Shown in pieces: positions 1 to 7,678 of a stretch of 64,000 bases of DNA. Each line of letters starts with the position of its first letter. Within the stretch, counting starts at the first letter, position 1. This DNA comes from Mycolicibacterium fortuitum subsp. fortuitum (GTDB lineage: Bacteria > Actinomycetota > Actinomycetes > Mycobacteriales > Mycobacteriaceae). The stretch covers positions 682,001 through 746,000 of the forward strand of contig NZ_AP025518.1 in assembly GCF_022179545.1 (NCBI RefSeq), given 5' to 3'. The position numbers and the translations under genes were made by a program. The notes beneath the pieces are model-generated. The model was not told the DNA's origin and made no database searches. It saw only the letters and a program-made list of their open reading frames with translations.

Positions 1-361
1 CGCCGCAGAGCGCGCAGTGTGTTCGGGGTGCTGTCTTCCACGGTCGGCTACGACGATCGTCCACCCTGAACCCGTGTCCGGCGTCGACGATCTCGCCAGC
101 TGGGTTCTCGCGGGGCGAGATCTGTACCGGGTCGCTGATGTCACCGCTTTCTAGCTTCTCTCCGTCGAACCTTGGTTTGGCACCTGCGTAGGTGGGGTTG
201 TCGTCTCCGTCGTGTCCCATTTCTGGGCAGTGCTCCGACTCGAACGGGTTGCGTTCGGAGTCTGCAAAGTCCCGACGTTCATCCTCGGTTTCGTCGGACA
301 GCTCGTCTAGCAGAACCTCGCGCCACGGTTCCCGGTGACGCTTGCGACCTTTGGTTGTCAT
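1..361 (-). CDS. Hypothetical element protein, N-terminal part
   Basis: An open frame of 120 codons starts with ATG at 361 and runs off the window. The start lies 2 bases after the stop of the 347-residue gene upstream, so the two are probably translated together. The visible protein begins MTTKGRKRHREP, is very rich in Asp and Glu after that, and ends at the window edge with a CALCG motif that could be half of a zinc-binding site. I do not recognise a family. Acidic, low-complexity starts are common in phage-encoded proteins. Confidence 0.6.
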   Translation of the reverse strand, partial: MTTKGRKRHREPWREVLLDELSDETEDERRDFADSERNPFESEHCPEMGHDGDDNPTYAGAKPRFDGEKLESGDISDPVQISPRENPAGEIVDAGHGFRVDDRRSRPWKTAPRTHCALCG

Positions 362-363
362 CT

Positions 364-1407
364 TTAGTTGTTGCTTTCTGTGAGTCGGTTGTTGAGTGCC
401 CGGTATGCACCGGGGTAGGCAGATCGGTTGGCGTACTGCCGGTTCTCGATCTCCCAGCGCTTGATCTCTATGTGTCCGTAGATGCCCATCGCATCGGCTA
501 CCGCATCGAGCGGAGTATCGACGCGGAACCACAGCGTTGGTTCTCCCGGTGCGCCGGGCTTGGAACCGGCCAGAGCGTGATCAGCCAGCTTCTTCAAATA
601 CCGCTTGGCGCTGGGAATCTTCATCCCGGTCTGTTCTGCGACGGATAGGGCTGTAGCCGGATCGTCGGTCAATACCTCGTAGATCCGTTGAGCACCGAGT
701 CCTAGACCGGCTCGGGACCATAGATCTGAGGGGGGTGGTAACTCCTGACTTAATGAGGCTTTGCCGGTACTCCTTGAGTCATTAGTTGATACCCCCCTGT
801 TGGGCGATGGTTGGCAGCCGGTACGAGCTGCCCAACGTAGGTTGACCTGGTACCTCTTGGTTGACCTTGTCGATGTCCTGCGGTCGGTACGTTGCACCTC
901 CCGTATGAGGCTCAGGTCAGTGAGCGTCACCAGAGCGCGGCTGACCGAGCGTTGAGACATTCCCGCTGTCCACTTGGCCAGCTCGTAGCTGGACAGCGTT
1001 CGGGTGAAACAGTTGTTGTCGATGCAGAAGTCCGCCAGCGCCAGCGCCACTGCCCTGTCACGGCTGGCTGTTCTGGCGTTGGGCCAATCGGTGTAGGTAC
1101 CTATCCGAGCTCGTAGATCAGCGAGCGCTGTCTCAAGCTCGAACGGTTCCGAGTCCGCAGCTTTGTCCCACGCGCCGGCCAAGCTGGCGTTCTGCTTCTT
1201 AACTGTGTCACCTGTGCTGCCGGTGTACGACAGCCACAGGTTGGACATGCAGACCAGATACCGATAATCGTCGTAGCTGCCACCCTGATTGCGTATCCGG
1301 TTGGCGATTGGCAGCAACTCAGGCCCTACCCATGCCCCGTTGACATGTTCGGCCTGCAACAGTTCCAGCGTGAGCTGGTCGGGCTCAAACTCAAGTCGCC
1401 CGAGCAT
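364..1407 (-). CDS. Two-winged-helix DNA-binding protein of the element
   Basis: The reading frame is open from a GTG at 1506, but I prefer ATG at 1407 (MLGRLEFEP) because the upstream 55-residue frame occupies 1391–1558 and only overlaps by 17 bases. This gives 347 residues. A helix-turn-helix of winged type is visible around residues 145–185 (LAKWTAGMSQRSVSRAL followed by LTDLSLIREV). A second one is near 245–290 (VAEQTGMKIPSAKRYLKKL). Such double winged-helix proteins of this size occur as replication initiators or regulators in plasmids and phages. That role is an inference, and no catalytic motif is visible. It lies third in the leftward operon. Confidence 0.65.
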   Translation of the reverse strand: MLGRLEFEPDQLTLELLQAEHVNGAWVGPELLPIANRIRNQGGSYDDYRYLVCMSNLWLSYTGSTGDTVKKQNASLAGAWDKAADSEPFELETALADLRARIGTYTDWPNARTASRDRAVALALADFCIDNNCFTRTLSSYELAKWTAGMSQRSVSRALVTLTDLSLIREVQRTDRRTSTRSTKRYQVNLRWAARTGCQPSPNRGVSTNDSRSTGKASLSQELPPPSDLWSRAGLGLGAQRIYEVLTDDPATALSVAEQTGMKIPSAKRYLKKLADHALAGSKPGAPGEPTLWFRVDTPLDAVADAMGIYGHIEIKRWEIENRQYANRSAYPGAYRALNNRLTESNN

Positions 1408-1558
1408 GTTCGGTGCCTTCCAGGGCAACGTCGATCTGGTCCCGAAGCGCAGCAAGCGCGGGTGCGTCGAACAGCAGGAACCGCGAAGTTCCTGCGGGGG
1501 ATACACGGTAAGTCACGTTGCGGTGCTGGTGGTCCCACCGTTTCTCTACTGCGCTCAA
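1391..1558 (-). CDS. Small 55-residue element protein
   Basis: A short gene begins with TTG at 1558, which overlaps the TGA stop of the upstream gene (TTGA), a typical translational coupling. A GAGG-type ribosome site lies in the upstream gene's last codons. The product starts LSAVEKRWDHQHRNVTYRV and continues with a balanced, protein-like composition (FLLFDAPALAALRDQIDVAL), unlike the Arg/Pro-rich readings of the other two frames here. It ends inside the start of the next gene. Function unknown. Confidence 0.6.
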   Translation of the reverse strand: MSAVEKRWDHQHRNVTYRVSPAGTSRFLLFDAPALAALRDQIDVALEGTEHARAT

Positions 1559-1803
1559 CCGGCTACCTCGTAGGTGAGAACTTCGGCCTGGCCGAACATC
1601 ATGCCCGGGTCTGAGACGGTCTCTCGGGTCAGCGGTTCTGCTTCTCCGACGAGCTCGATTACAGGCTGGTAGATCTCATCGGTGTCTCTGACAGTCACGC
1701 TGCGGTAGACGTAGAGCGTGCCGTTTCTGATGTGAGCGAACAGCACGCAGTCCCGGGCGACGAGCTCGGTCATGGTGCCCCGTTCGATGGTTGATGTGTT
1801 CAT
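1555..1803 (-). CDS. Small 82-residue element protein, first gene of leftward operon
   Basis: ATG at 1803 is preceded by a good GGAAGGAA ribosome site. The product (MNTSTIERGTMTELVARD...) is a small acidic protein with alternating hydrophobic strands and no recognisable motif. An internal ATG (MTELVARD) is an alternative start. It is the first gene after the leftward promoter at about 1972–2001, so it is probably expressed early or in the integrated state. Function unknown. Confidence 0.6.
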   Translation of the reverse strand: MNTSTIERGTMTELVARDCVLFAHIRNGTLYVYRSVTVRDTDEIYQPVIELVGEAEPLTRETVSDPGMMFGQAEVLTYEVAG

Positions 1804-1971
1804 ATCGGTTCCTTCCGTTGATATTTCGTAGTTGTCGCGGTTTGTATCGCTTGCGTCGCCTCTCGGCGATTCCGCGCATTCGGTAGGACTTCCGGCTGGT
1901 TCACATCTGGCTATCGCCTTCAGGTGTCCGTGGTCCCTGTTCTGGTGTTGGTGTCATCGCTGACAAGGCAG

Positions 1972-2028
1972 ACGATACGGTGTGGCTAACTAGTATGTCA
2001 AGCAGGTTAACCATGCTAGTGTGTCGGT
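1972..2028. promoter_or_regulatory. Divergent promoters with inverted-repeat operator
   Basis: On the minus strand TTGACA (2001–1996) and TATCGT (1977–1972) are 18 bases apart, a good sigma-A type promoter for the leftward operon. On the plus strand TGC-TAGTGT (2014–2022) is an extended –10 whose predicted start falls on the ATG at 2029, so that gene is probably leaderless. An imperfect 9-base inverted repeat (ACTAGTATG at 1989–1997, CATGCTAGT at 2012–2020, one mismatch) spans both promoters and looks like an operator able to control both directions. Confidence 0.6.
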
Positions 2029-2580
2029 ATGAGTAAGTGGCAGGTCAACGAAGACGACTACACGGTGACCGTGGATCTTGGACCGGACTGTGAATGGGTC
2101 GCGGCTATGCAATGGCCGGAAGGTGTCACGCAAGGCGGGCCGGCTGTGTTGGTGATTTACCCGTCCAATCCGGAGAGTTGCCCGCCTGGCGGGCTGTCGC
2201 AGACCCTGCTGCGTGACGTTGATTTCAAGTACGCAGCGGAGAGGCTGCGACGGCAGTTGGAGAACTCCAAACGGTGGGACACGTCGCGGAAACGCAGCGA
2301 CAAGAAGATGAATGACCTACTGATCAGTCACGCAGTGGAGGGGCGCGTGACCGATACATACCTCGCGTTGCTGTCGAGGGCGTATGTCTCAGCTGTGGAC
2401 CAAGGGCAAAGCAAGCCGTTGGAGTTCCTCGCGGAACTTACGAGTAAGTCCGCAGCGTCGATCAAAAACCATCTTTGGCAGGCGACGCGCAAGGGTCTTC
2501 TAGAACGATCCCCCGGGCGTGCTGGTGGTCGGGTTACTCCTAAGGGTGCTGCTTTGAATGAGGCTGCGTCTGAAGCTTGA
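2029..2580 (+). CDS. Element protein with C-terminal winged-helix, probable regulator
   Basis: The product has 183 residues. The first 60 form strands (WQVNEDDYTVTVDLG...). The C-terminal half looks like a winged helix-turn-helix: FLAELTSKSAASIKNHL as recognition region, then GLLERSPGRAGGRVTPKG as wing. No ribosome site precedes ATG 2029, and a –10 box ends seven bases upstream, so the message is probably leaderless. Its position next to a divergent operator suggests it may be the element's own repressor or switch protein. It could instead be an excision factor or a simple hypothetical. The DNA-binding reading is moderately sure, the role is inference. Confidence 0.65.
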   Translation: MSKWQVNEDDYTVTVDLGPDCEWVAAMQWPEGVTQGGPAVLVIYPSNPESCPPGGLSQTLLRDVDFKYAAERLRRQLENSKRWDTSRKRSDKKMNDLLISHAVEGRVTDTYLALLSRAYVSAVDQGQSKPLEFLAELTSKSAASIKNHLWQATRKGLLERSPGRAGGRVTPKGAALNEAASEA

Positions 2581-2591
2581 CTTCGTACGGG

Positions 2592-2783
2592 CTAGGCATC
2601 GGTGAAGATAACGATGCCCCCGACGACTATCGTTACGACAAGGACCCAGAACGCTTTATCGGCACCGTCTGTATCCCTGTTCAGCATGTAGATGGTTATC
2701 GGGATCCACACGGTCAATCCGGCTAGTGCCCTAATTTTCAGGTCGCGATTATCGTCCCGGTCGCCCGACATGGGGACATTCAA
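2592..2783 (-). CDS. Small two-span membrane protein
   Basis: The 63-residue product has two hydrophobic stretches (LAGLTVWIPITIYML and FWVLVVTIVVGGIVIF) separated by a short charged loop. A second start (MSGDRDDN, ATG at 2771) would give a 59-residue form with the same membrane segments. It is convergent with the preceding DNA-binding gene. Small membrane proteins of this kind are common in mycobacteriophages and satellites. No family is recognised. Confidence 0.5.
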   Translation of the reverse strand: MNVPMSGDRDDNRDLKIRALAGLTVWIPITIYMLNRDTDGADKAFWVLVVTIVVGGIVIFTDA

Positions 2784-2979
2784 GCGCAGAACGCATCGCA
2801 GAGAATCAAGATCGTCAGAAACGATTGCATCATCGTTGCCGGCTCGGCCTGTTCCGCGAGGTCGGGCACCTTACCGTCCACCGCTGACGGTGGCGTTCGG
2901 CCTTGTGGATAGCTCATCACCTGGGGATAACCGCCGCGTGTGCGTGCGTCTTGTCAGGTCCCTGGTTAACGATTTACGC

Positions 2980-3153
2980 ATGACCTTCGGGCTTCTGACT
3001 CTCATCGTTCTGGGTGTGCTCTCGCTTATCGCGTTGCGCCTATGGCTGACCTACTGCAACGGCATCGCAAACGCGCATCCGAAGCACGCCGCCAAGATCA
3101 TCGAGGCCTCTGGCCGATGGCTTCCACGCCTTCCACCGGGCAAGGGTGGGTGA
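2980..3153 (+). CDS. Small single-span membrane protein
   Basis: ATG at 2980 opens a 57-residue frame with an N-terminal hydrophobic segment (LLTLIVLGVLSLIALRLWL) followed by a basic, soluble tail ending PPGKGG. The frame is open further upstream, but that part is Arg/Pro rich and unlikely to be coding. Function unknown. The bases 2784–2979 before it hold no gene I can support. Confidence 0.45.
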   Translation: MTFGLLTLIVLGVLSLIALRLWLTYCNGIANAHPKHAAKIIEASGRWLPRLPPGKGG

Positions 3154-3230
3154 TGTCGATGTGCTTTTCGGGGGACCACCCTGCCAAGGATTCATGGAAC
3201 CGGGAAGCCCGACGCAACGTCTAACCGGGT

Positions 3231-3362
3231 ATGGATGAAATCGAACGCGAAGCGATGAGAGAAGACGGCTTGGACCCTGATGACCCAGCCGTCGTGGCGG
3301 CGATAGATCTAGTTCGATGGGATTTGCAGTTACTCGGAGAACATGGGGAGCTAGCCTCTTAG
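3231..3362 (+). CDS. Tiny acidic protein, 43 residues
   Basis: ATG at 3231 begins a short frame (MDEIEREAMREDGLDPDD...) with a strongly acidic first half and an amphipathic helix after it (AAIDLVRWDLQLLGEHG). It ends 28 bases before the protease gene and reads the same way, so the two may be co-transcribed. The composition is protein-like, but no good ribosome site is visible. Confidence 0.4.
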   Translation: MDEIEREAMREDGLDPDDPAVVAAIDLVRWDLQLLGEHGELAS

Positions 3363-3390
3363 GCACGCCCGACCGTCGAAAGGGGCCAAG

Positions 3391-4230
3391 TTGTTTGTGT
3401 CTCCGCTGATTCTCAAATGTGTGTGTTTCGTTTGTATCTATGCGGATGGCGACTACCGGCCCGTAGGAACGGCGTTCTTCCTGGGCGTCACCCCGGAAGG
3501 CTATGGCCCGAGCGACCAGTGGTGCGCCGTGGTCACTGCCCTCCACGTGATTGCCGGTATCGAAAAAAGCGGCGGGCAAATATTTCTGCGGGTCAACACG
3601 AAGAGTGGGGGGGTCGATTACGTTGAAATGCCTCCCGAACGGTGGGTTCGGCCCGATCATTCAGGCGGCATAGTGGACGCAGCGGCCTGCTTCTTCTCTA
3701 CCGAGAGCCAGGAGAAAACTGATTTCAAGTTTATTGGCGAGAAACAGGCCATCACCGCTGAGGGATTGAGAGACCTGCACGTCGGTGTGGGAAATGATGT
3801 GTACCTGTCGGGCTTGTTCGTCAACCACGCTGGTACTCAGCGCAATGAACCGATAATCCGGTCTGGCACCTTCGCCGCGATCCCCGAAGAGGAAGTGCTA
3901 ACGAACCACGGGCGCATGCGTGCGTACCTGATTGAGTCACGATCAATCGGTGGCCTGAGCGGATCGCCTGTTTTTGTGGAACCGGGGCTGACCTATTTCA
4001 CCGATGATGGACAAATACACATGCGACCCCCGCTAACCCGGGCTTGGCACTTGCTGGGAATAATTCAAGGGCACTGGGACGTTCCGGAGTTGTTCGGGCC
4101 GGACACGTCACTGTCGGCTGAGGCTGTAAACAAGGGCATTGCCATTGTCACCCCGATTGACTATGCCCTTCGGCTAGCTCACGAAGCTGTGTTGCAGGCG
4201 TTTGCAGCGTGGGATGCTGAGCACGGCTGA
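3391..4230 (+). CDS. Trypsin-like serine protease carried by the element
   Basis: A TTG start at 3391 follows a strong AAAGGGG ribosome site. The 279-residue product shows the chymotrypsin-fold signature in the right order and spacing: VVTALHVIAG with His52, GGIVDAAACF with Asp96, and GGLSGSPVF with Ser190. There is no signal peptide, propeptide or membrane segment, so it should act in the cytoplasm. It is convergent with the integrase gene and separated from it by 5 bases, a typical cargo position. Stand-alone cytoplasmic trypsin-like domains occur in bacterial immunity and signalling proteins. That context is known, but a defence role here is inference. Confidence 0.75.
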   Translation: MFVSPLILKCVCFVCIYADGDYRPVGTAFFLGVTPEGYGPSDQWCAVVTALHVIAGIEKSGGQIFLRVNTKSGGVDYVEMPPERWVRPDHSGGIVDAAACFFSTESQEKTDFKFIGEKQAITAEGLRDLHVGVGNDVYLSGLFVNHAGTQRNEPIIRSGTFAAIPEEEVLTNHGRMRAYLIESRSIGGLSGSPVFVEPGLTYFTDDGQIHMRPPLTRAWHLLGIIQGHWDVPELFGPDTSLSAEAVNKGIAIVTPIDYALRLAHEAVLQAFAAWDAEHG

Positions 4231-4235
4231 GCCCG

Positions 4236-5705
4236 TCACGACTTCACCATTCGGTCTCGAATGTCCTCTGGTACAAGCAGATTGCTTTTGAAAGCTCCGC
4301 CCTGGGTGCGTGTCCTGCCCTCCACCAGAACCTCATACCTAATACCGGAGTCGAGCAGTAAGCGTCTCCTCGCGTCGGTGTCGGACTTCTTCCAGTCCTC
4401 TGCGTAGGTGCGTCCGGTAGGGATGTGCTCGGTCCTAGCTGGCTGTACCGGCAGAGTCTCCAACTCTGCTATTCGTGCATCTAGCTCTGCGACTTGTTCG
4501 GCAAGCACCTCTAGAACGGTCTGTGAAGTTGCCTTACGCATAGCGCTGGCGACGGTCTCCAGCTGCATTCGAGCTGATTCGAGTTCGTCGGTGTGATCGG
4601 ACGCCGGAACGAGAACAGGTTCGTGGACCTCGGCGTCTCCCAGTTCGTGTAGAAAGGCCTCTTCTAGAACCTGCTCCAACCACTCGCCTGGAATCTTGTT
4701 GCCGTGCTGCGGTTTCGACGGGCAGTAGTAGTAGCGGTATCGCTTGCCTTTGGCCAGCTGTGACTTTTGGTGAAGCGTGACTCCGCAATCGAGGCAGAAC
4801 GCAACCCCCAACAGCGGGCTTGCGTTGCTGGTGCGGTTCGTCGTTTTGGGGCGCTTGCGTTGTTCCAAAACGGCTTGCAACGAACGGAACTCGGAAGCTG
4901 TGAGGATCGGTTCGGACTTCATCACCTCGGGGTCAGCGTCGCCCTGGTGGACGGTGTAGCCCAGTAGGGTCTTTGACTCTAGGAGGCGGTGCAACGTCGT
5001 GGTGCTCCACGCTGCGCCGGTCATCTCTCTACCTTGCAGTTGGCGTTGCCGGTCCCGAGATGACGGCACACCTTCAGCCGTCAGCCGATCAGCGATGGAC
5101 TGGACGGAATCACCGCGCATTACGTCGGCAACGATGCGCCGGATTACCGCAACGGCTTCGTCGTCGTGGACCAACCTGTATCCCCCGGTGGGGATCTGCT
5201 CAGGTTTGAGCCCGTAGTGAACGGTCTCGCCTCCCCATCGGCTCTCGGACCGCAGCTTCTTTCGGGCCTGCGTAGTGCGCTCTTTGATCGCGTTGCGTTC
5301 GACCTCGGCGAAGATCGAAGCGAGCTTTACCCATACCTGTCCCATCTGGGTATCGGTGTCGATCCCGTCGTCTACGCACACGATGCGCTTGCCCCGGTCC
5401 AGACACCAACGCAACAGGGTCTCGGTGTCCATCGAGGACCGGGAGATCCTGTCGAGTTTCCAAGCCACCAGCACATCCCAAGGCTCTGGTGGGGTGTCGG
5501 TCAGCCACTTGCCAAGCGATGCGCGTTTGAATGGGTCCACAGCTCCGGATGTGTCCAGATCTTCTGAGATCGACACAACCGTGGCAGGCTGGTGGCCTTG
5601 TGCCCACCACTCGATACGTTCCCGTTGCCGAACGGGGGAGGTTGATTCGTCTGTCAGTTTCGACAAACGCACAGCTCCGAGCACTCGGAGGACGGCGGTA
5701 GACAT
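4236..5705 (-). CDS. int: Large serine integrase (site-specific recombinase)
   Basis: The 489-residue protein catalyses integration and excision between attP and attB through a phosphoserine intermediate. An N-terminal resolvase domain is visible with catalytic Ser15 in GAVRLSKLTDES, the AWKLDRISRSS arginine motif near 90–100, and the EVERNAIKERT long helix. A recombinase domain (SIADRLTAEGVPSS...) follows, then a zinc ribbon (CLDCG ... YYYC), a coiled-coil (ESARMQLETVASAMRKA) and the C-terminal tail. It resembles the Bxb1 type. The frame is open to 5774, but the ATG at 5705 fits the family start, and the longer reading would extend into the host Hsp70 gene. The start overlaps the host gene's start on the other strand. 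Confidence 0.93.
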   Translation of the reverse strand: MSTAVLRVLGAVRLSKLTDESTSPVRQRERIEWWAQGHQPATVVSISEDLDTSGAVDPFKRASLGKWLTDTPPEPWDVLVAWKLDRISRSSMDTETLLRWCLDRGKRIVCVDDGIDTDTQMGQVWVKLASIFAEVERNAIKERTTQARKKLRSESRWGGETVHYGLKPEQIPTGGYRLVHDDEAVAVIRRIVADVMRGDSVQSIADRLTAEGVPSSRDRQRQLQGREMTGAAWSTTTLHRLLESKTLLGYTVHQGDADPEVMKSEPILTASEFRSLQAVLEQRKRPKTTNRTSNASPLLGVAFCLDCGVTLHQKSQLAKGKRYRYYYCPSKPQHGNKIPGEWLEQVLEEAFLHELGDAEVHEPVLVPASDHTDELESARMQLETVASAMRKATSQTVLEVLAEQVAELDARIAELETLPVQPARTEHIPTGRTYAEDWKKSDTDARRRLLLDSGIRYEVLVEGRTRTQGGAFKSNLLVPEDIRDRMVKS

Positions 5706-5745
5706 GGTTGAGCACTCTAGCCCGTTGGGGTTGTCGATCGGGACC
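5704..5745. other. Probable attachment-site junction (attR side)
   Basis: The integrase start codon and the host Hsp70 start codon overlap here on opposite strands. The conserved Hsp70 coding sequence begins immediately after, at about codon 7. The block at 5726–5743 (TGGGGTTGTCGATCGGGA) is identical to the start of the second Hsp70-like gene at 62335–62352 (minus strand), so it is original chromosomal sequence. The crossover probably lies in or just before it. The other junction, with the lost 5' end of the host gene, must lie left of the window. Confidence 0.55.
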
Positions 5746-7560
5746 ACCAACTTGGTTGCGGCGCGTGTCGGCAATCAACCTGTCAGCCGGCGTTCGGTGT
5801 TGACATTGTCGACCGACCGGACGCCGCAGGTCGGCATGCCCGAATCCGGCTCCGGCGTCACGCTCGGCGGATTCGTCGAGCGGGTGGGTGACCCGGTGCC
5901 GCTGGTCGCGCCCGACGGTGCGTCCTATCCGGCCGACACGCTGCTGGTCGAGGCCCTCGATGCGATGGTCGACCTCGTCGGCGGCCCTTCCGAACAGCTG
6001 GCCATCGCGGTGCCCGCGCACTGGGGTGCGCCCACGTTGCGTGCTCTGCGCAACGCGCTGCGTCACAACCCCAGCCTGTCGCGCGACGGGAGGGCAGCCC
6101 GGCTCGTTCCCGACGCCGTCGCCTCGCTGGCGGCGCTGCGGGCCAATCCCGGTTTGCCGTCCAACGGCGTGGTGGCGTTGCTGGACTTCGGCGGCGGCGG
6201 CACCAGCATCACGCTGGCCGACGCCGCATCGATGTTCGAGCCGATCGACGAGACCACCCGCTATCCCGATTTCTCCGGTGACCAGATCGATCAGGCGCTA
6301 CTGACCCATGTGCTCGACGGGGTTGCCCAGGCCGGCGGGATCGACCCGGCCGGCACCGCGGCCGTCGGGTCGCTGGCTCGCCTGCGTGAGGAATGCCGTC
6401 AGGCCAAGGAGCGGCTGTCGGCGGAGACCGCGACCGATCTGGTGGTCGATCTACCCGGGTATTCGGCCACGGTGCGGGTGACCCGCACCGAACTGGAGTC
6501 GCTGATGCAGGCGCCGCTGGCCGGTGTGCTGGATGCGCTGGAGAAGGCGTTGGAGCGCAACGGGATCAGCTGGCCGGCCGTCTCGGCGGTGGTGACCATC
6601 GGCGGTGGTGCCAGCATTCCTCTTTTCACCCAAAGGCTTTCGGAGCATTCGCAGGCTCAGGTGGTGACCACTCCGCAGCCTGCGCTGGATGCCGCGATCG
6701 GCGCCGCGTTGTCGGCCGCCTACGCCGCGGATGCTGATGCGCAGACCGGCATGGCGCCCACGCTGGGCCAGGCGGCAGTGCTTCCGACGGCCGGAATCCC
6801 TTCCGCTGCAGACAGTTCCTCGGGTGAGGCCTCATCCACCTTCCGGGCGTTGGCCTGGTCGGAAGACGACGCAGGCGATGACGTCGTGCCGTATACCGGA
6901 CCCGATCTGGTGGAGTCCTACGGCAGTGAGACCGCGGCCCGCCCGGCTGTGCAGTACGTGCCGCCGACGGGACCGATCGAACAGCCCCGCGGCGGCTGGG
7001 AACGGTTGCCGTTGACGGTTTTCGCGGTGGCCGCCGCGCTGGTCCTGGTCGCCATCGGTGGTGTGACGTATGCGTTGACCAGTGCCACCGGCACTGCGCC
7101 GAGCTCGGAGGTCAAACCACCCGAGCCCAAGCCGTTACCTCCGCAGGAGGTGGCGCCGAGCCCGGTCGCACCCCCGCCACCCGTCGAGCCGCCACCTGCC
7201 CCCGAGCCGGTGACGCAGGCGCCCGCGCCGCCGCCGGTCACGGTGACACAGGCGCCGCCGCCACCGGTGACCGAAACGCGCGTCGTCACGCAGACGACGA
7301 CGCCTCCTCCTGTCACCACGACCACCACCACAACCACGACGACAACCACCACGCCTCCGCCGACGACCACGACGACGACGCCGACCACGACCACCACGAC
7401 GACGAACCCGATGACCACGACATACGTCACGGTGCCGTTCGTCCCCGTGCCCATTCCGATCCAGGTGCCCAACCGCGGCGAGACGCAGAACCCGTACCCG
7501 CAGCAGCCGCAGTACCCCTATCAGCAGCAGCCGCAGTATCCATACCAGCCGTATCCGTGA
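5704..7560 (+). CDS. Hsp70-like ATPase with membrane anchor and Pro/Thr tail, start supplied by the element
   Basis: The 618-residue protein has an actin/Hsp70-type N-terminal domain: GLSIGTTNLVAARVG (phosphate loop 1), VALLDFGGGGTSIT (phosphate 2) and VVTIGGGASIPLFT (adenosine loop). One membrane segment follows at about residues 435–458. After it comes a Pro-rich stretch and a long Thr run (about 532–572), then a Gln/Tyr/Pro-rich end. No peptide-binding domain of true DnaK is present. The frame is open back to 5275, but that part is antisense to the integrase. The first six residues (MVEHSS) appear to come from the inserted element. A close paralogue is at 60581–62365. The role is unknown, with the tail predicted outside the membrane. 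Confidence 0.85.
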   Translation: MVEHSSPLGLSIGTTNLVAARVGNQPVSRRSVLTLSTDRTPQVGMPESGSGVTLGGFVERVGDPVPLVAPDGASYPADTLLVEALDAMVDLVGGPSEQLAIAVPAHWGAPTLRALRNALRHNPSLSRDGRAARLVPDAVASLAALRANPGLPSNGVVALLDFGGGGTSITLADAASMFEPIDETTRYPDFSGDQIDQALLTHVLDGVAQAGGIDPAGTAAVGSLARLREECRQAKERLSAETATDLVVDLPGYSATVRVTRTELESLMQAPLAGVLDALEKALERNGISWPAVSAVVTIGGGASIPLFTQRLSEHSQAQVVTTPQPALDAAIGAALSAAYAADADAQTGMAPTLGQAAVLPTAGIPSAADSSSGEASSTFRALAWSEDDAGDDVVPYTGPDLVESYGSETAARPAVQYVPPTGPIEQPRGGWERLPLTVFAVAAALVLVAIGGVTYALTSATGTAPSSEVKPPEPKPLPPQEVAPSPVAPPPPVEPPPAPEPVTQAPAPPPVTVTQAPPPPVTETRVVTQTTTPPPVTTTTTTTTTTTTTPPPTTTTTTPTTTTTTTNPMTTTYVTVPFVPVPIPIQVPNRGETQNPYPQQPQYPYQQQPQYPYQPYP

Positions 7561-7678
7561 TGTCGGCACTGGAACCTTTGCGGCGCAGCGGGTTTCAACT
7601 CGTCTGAGGGCGGCTTCGGCAACAGCGTGCCAGCTGCCTCGTCGGGCGGTAGCTTCTCGGTCAACACCGGGAGGAAAG

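Larger units (their letters stand above)
1..5703. mobile_element. Right end of an integrated element with serine integrase
   Basis: This stretch has lower GC than the rest of the window by eye (the 60 bases from 2041 are 57% GC). It carries a large serine integrase whose start codon sits exactly at the junction with a chromosomal Hsp70-like gene. No capsid, tail, terminase or conjugation gene is visible, so a prophage end, a phage satellite or a small integrative element are all possible. Cargo and control genes are small: two divergent transcription units meet at about 1965–2028. The left end lies outside the window because the leftmost gene is open at position 1. Confidence 0.85.

Noticed and set aside
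5275..5703. Upstream extension of the Hsp70-like frame
   Set aside because: It is antisense to the conserved integrase catalytic domain and has no Hsp70 similarity; the real protein begins at 5704.
1..5703. Calling the element a complete prophage
   Set aside because: No structural or lysis gene is visible and the left end is missing from the window.
7300..7420. Short direct repeats in the Thr-codon run as a CRISPR or microsatellite locus
   Set aside because: They are ACC/ACG threonine codons in frame within the Hsp70-like tail and have no spacers.
6918..7472. Val/Gly-rich open frame on the minus strand
   Set aside because: It is the antisense reading of the Pro/Thr-rich tail of the Hsp70-like gene. 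The same applies to the plus-strand frame at 60612–60917.
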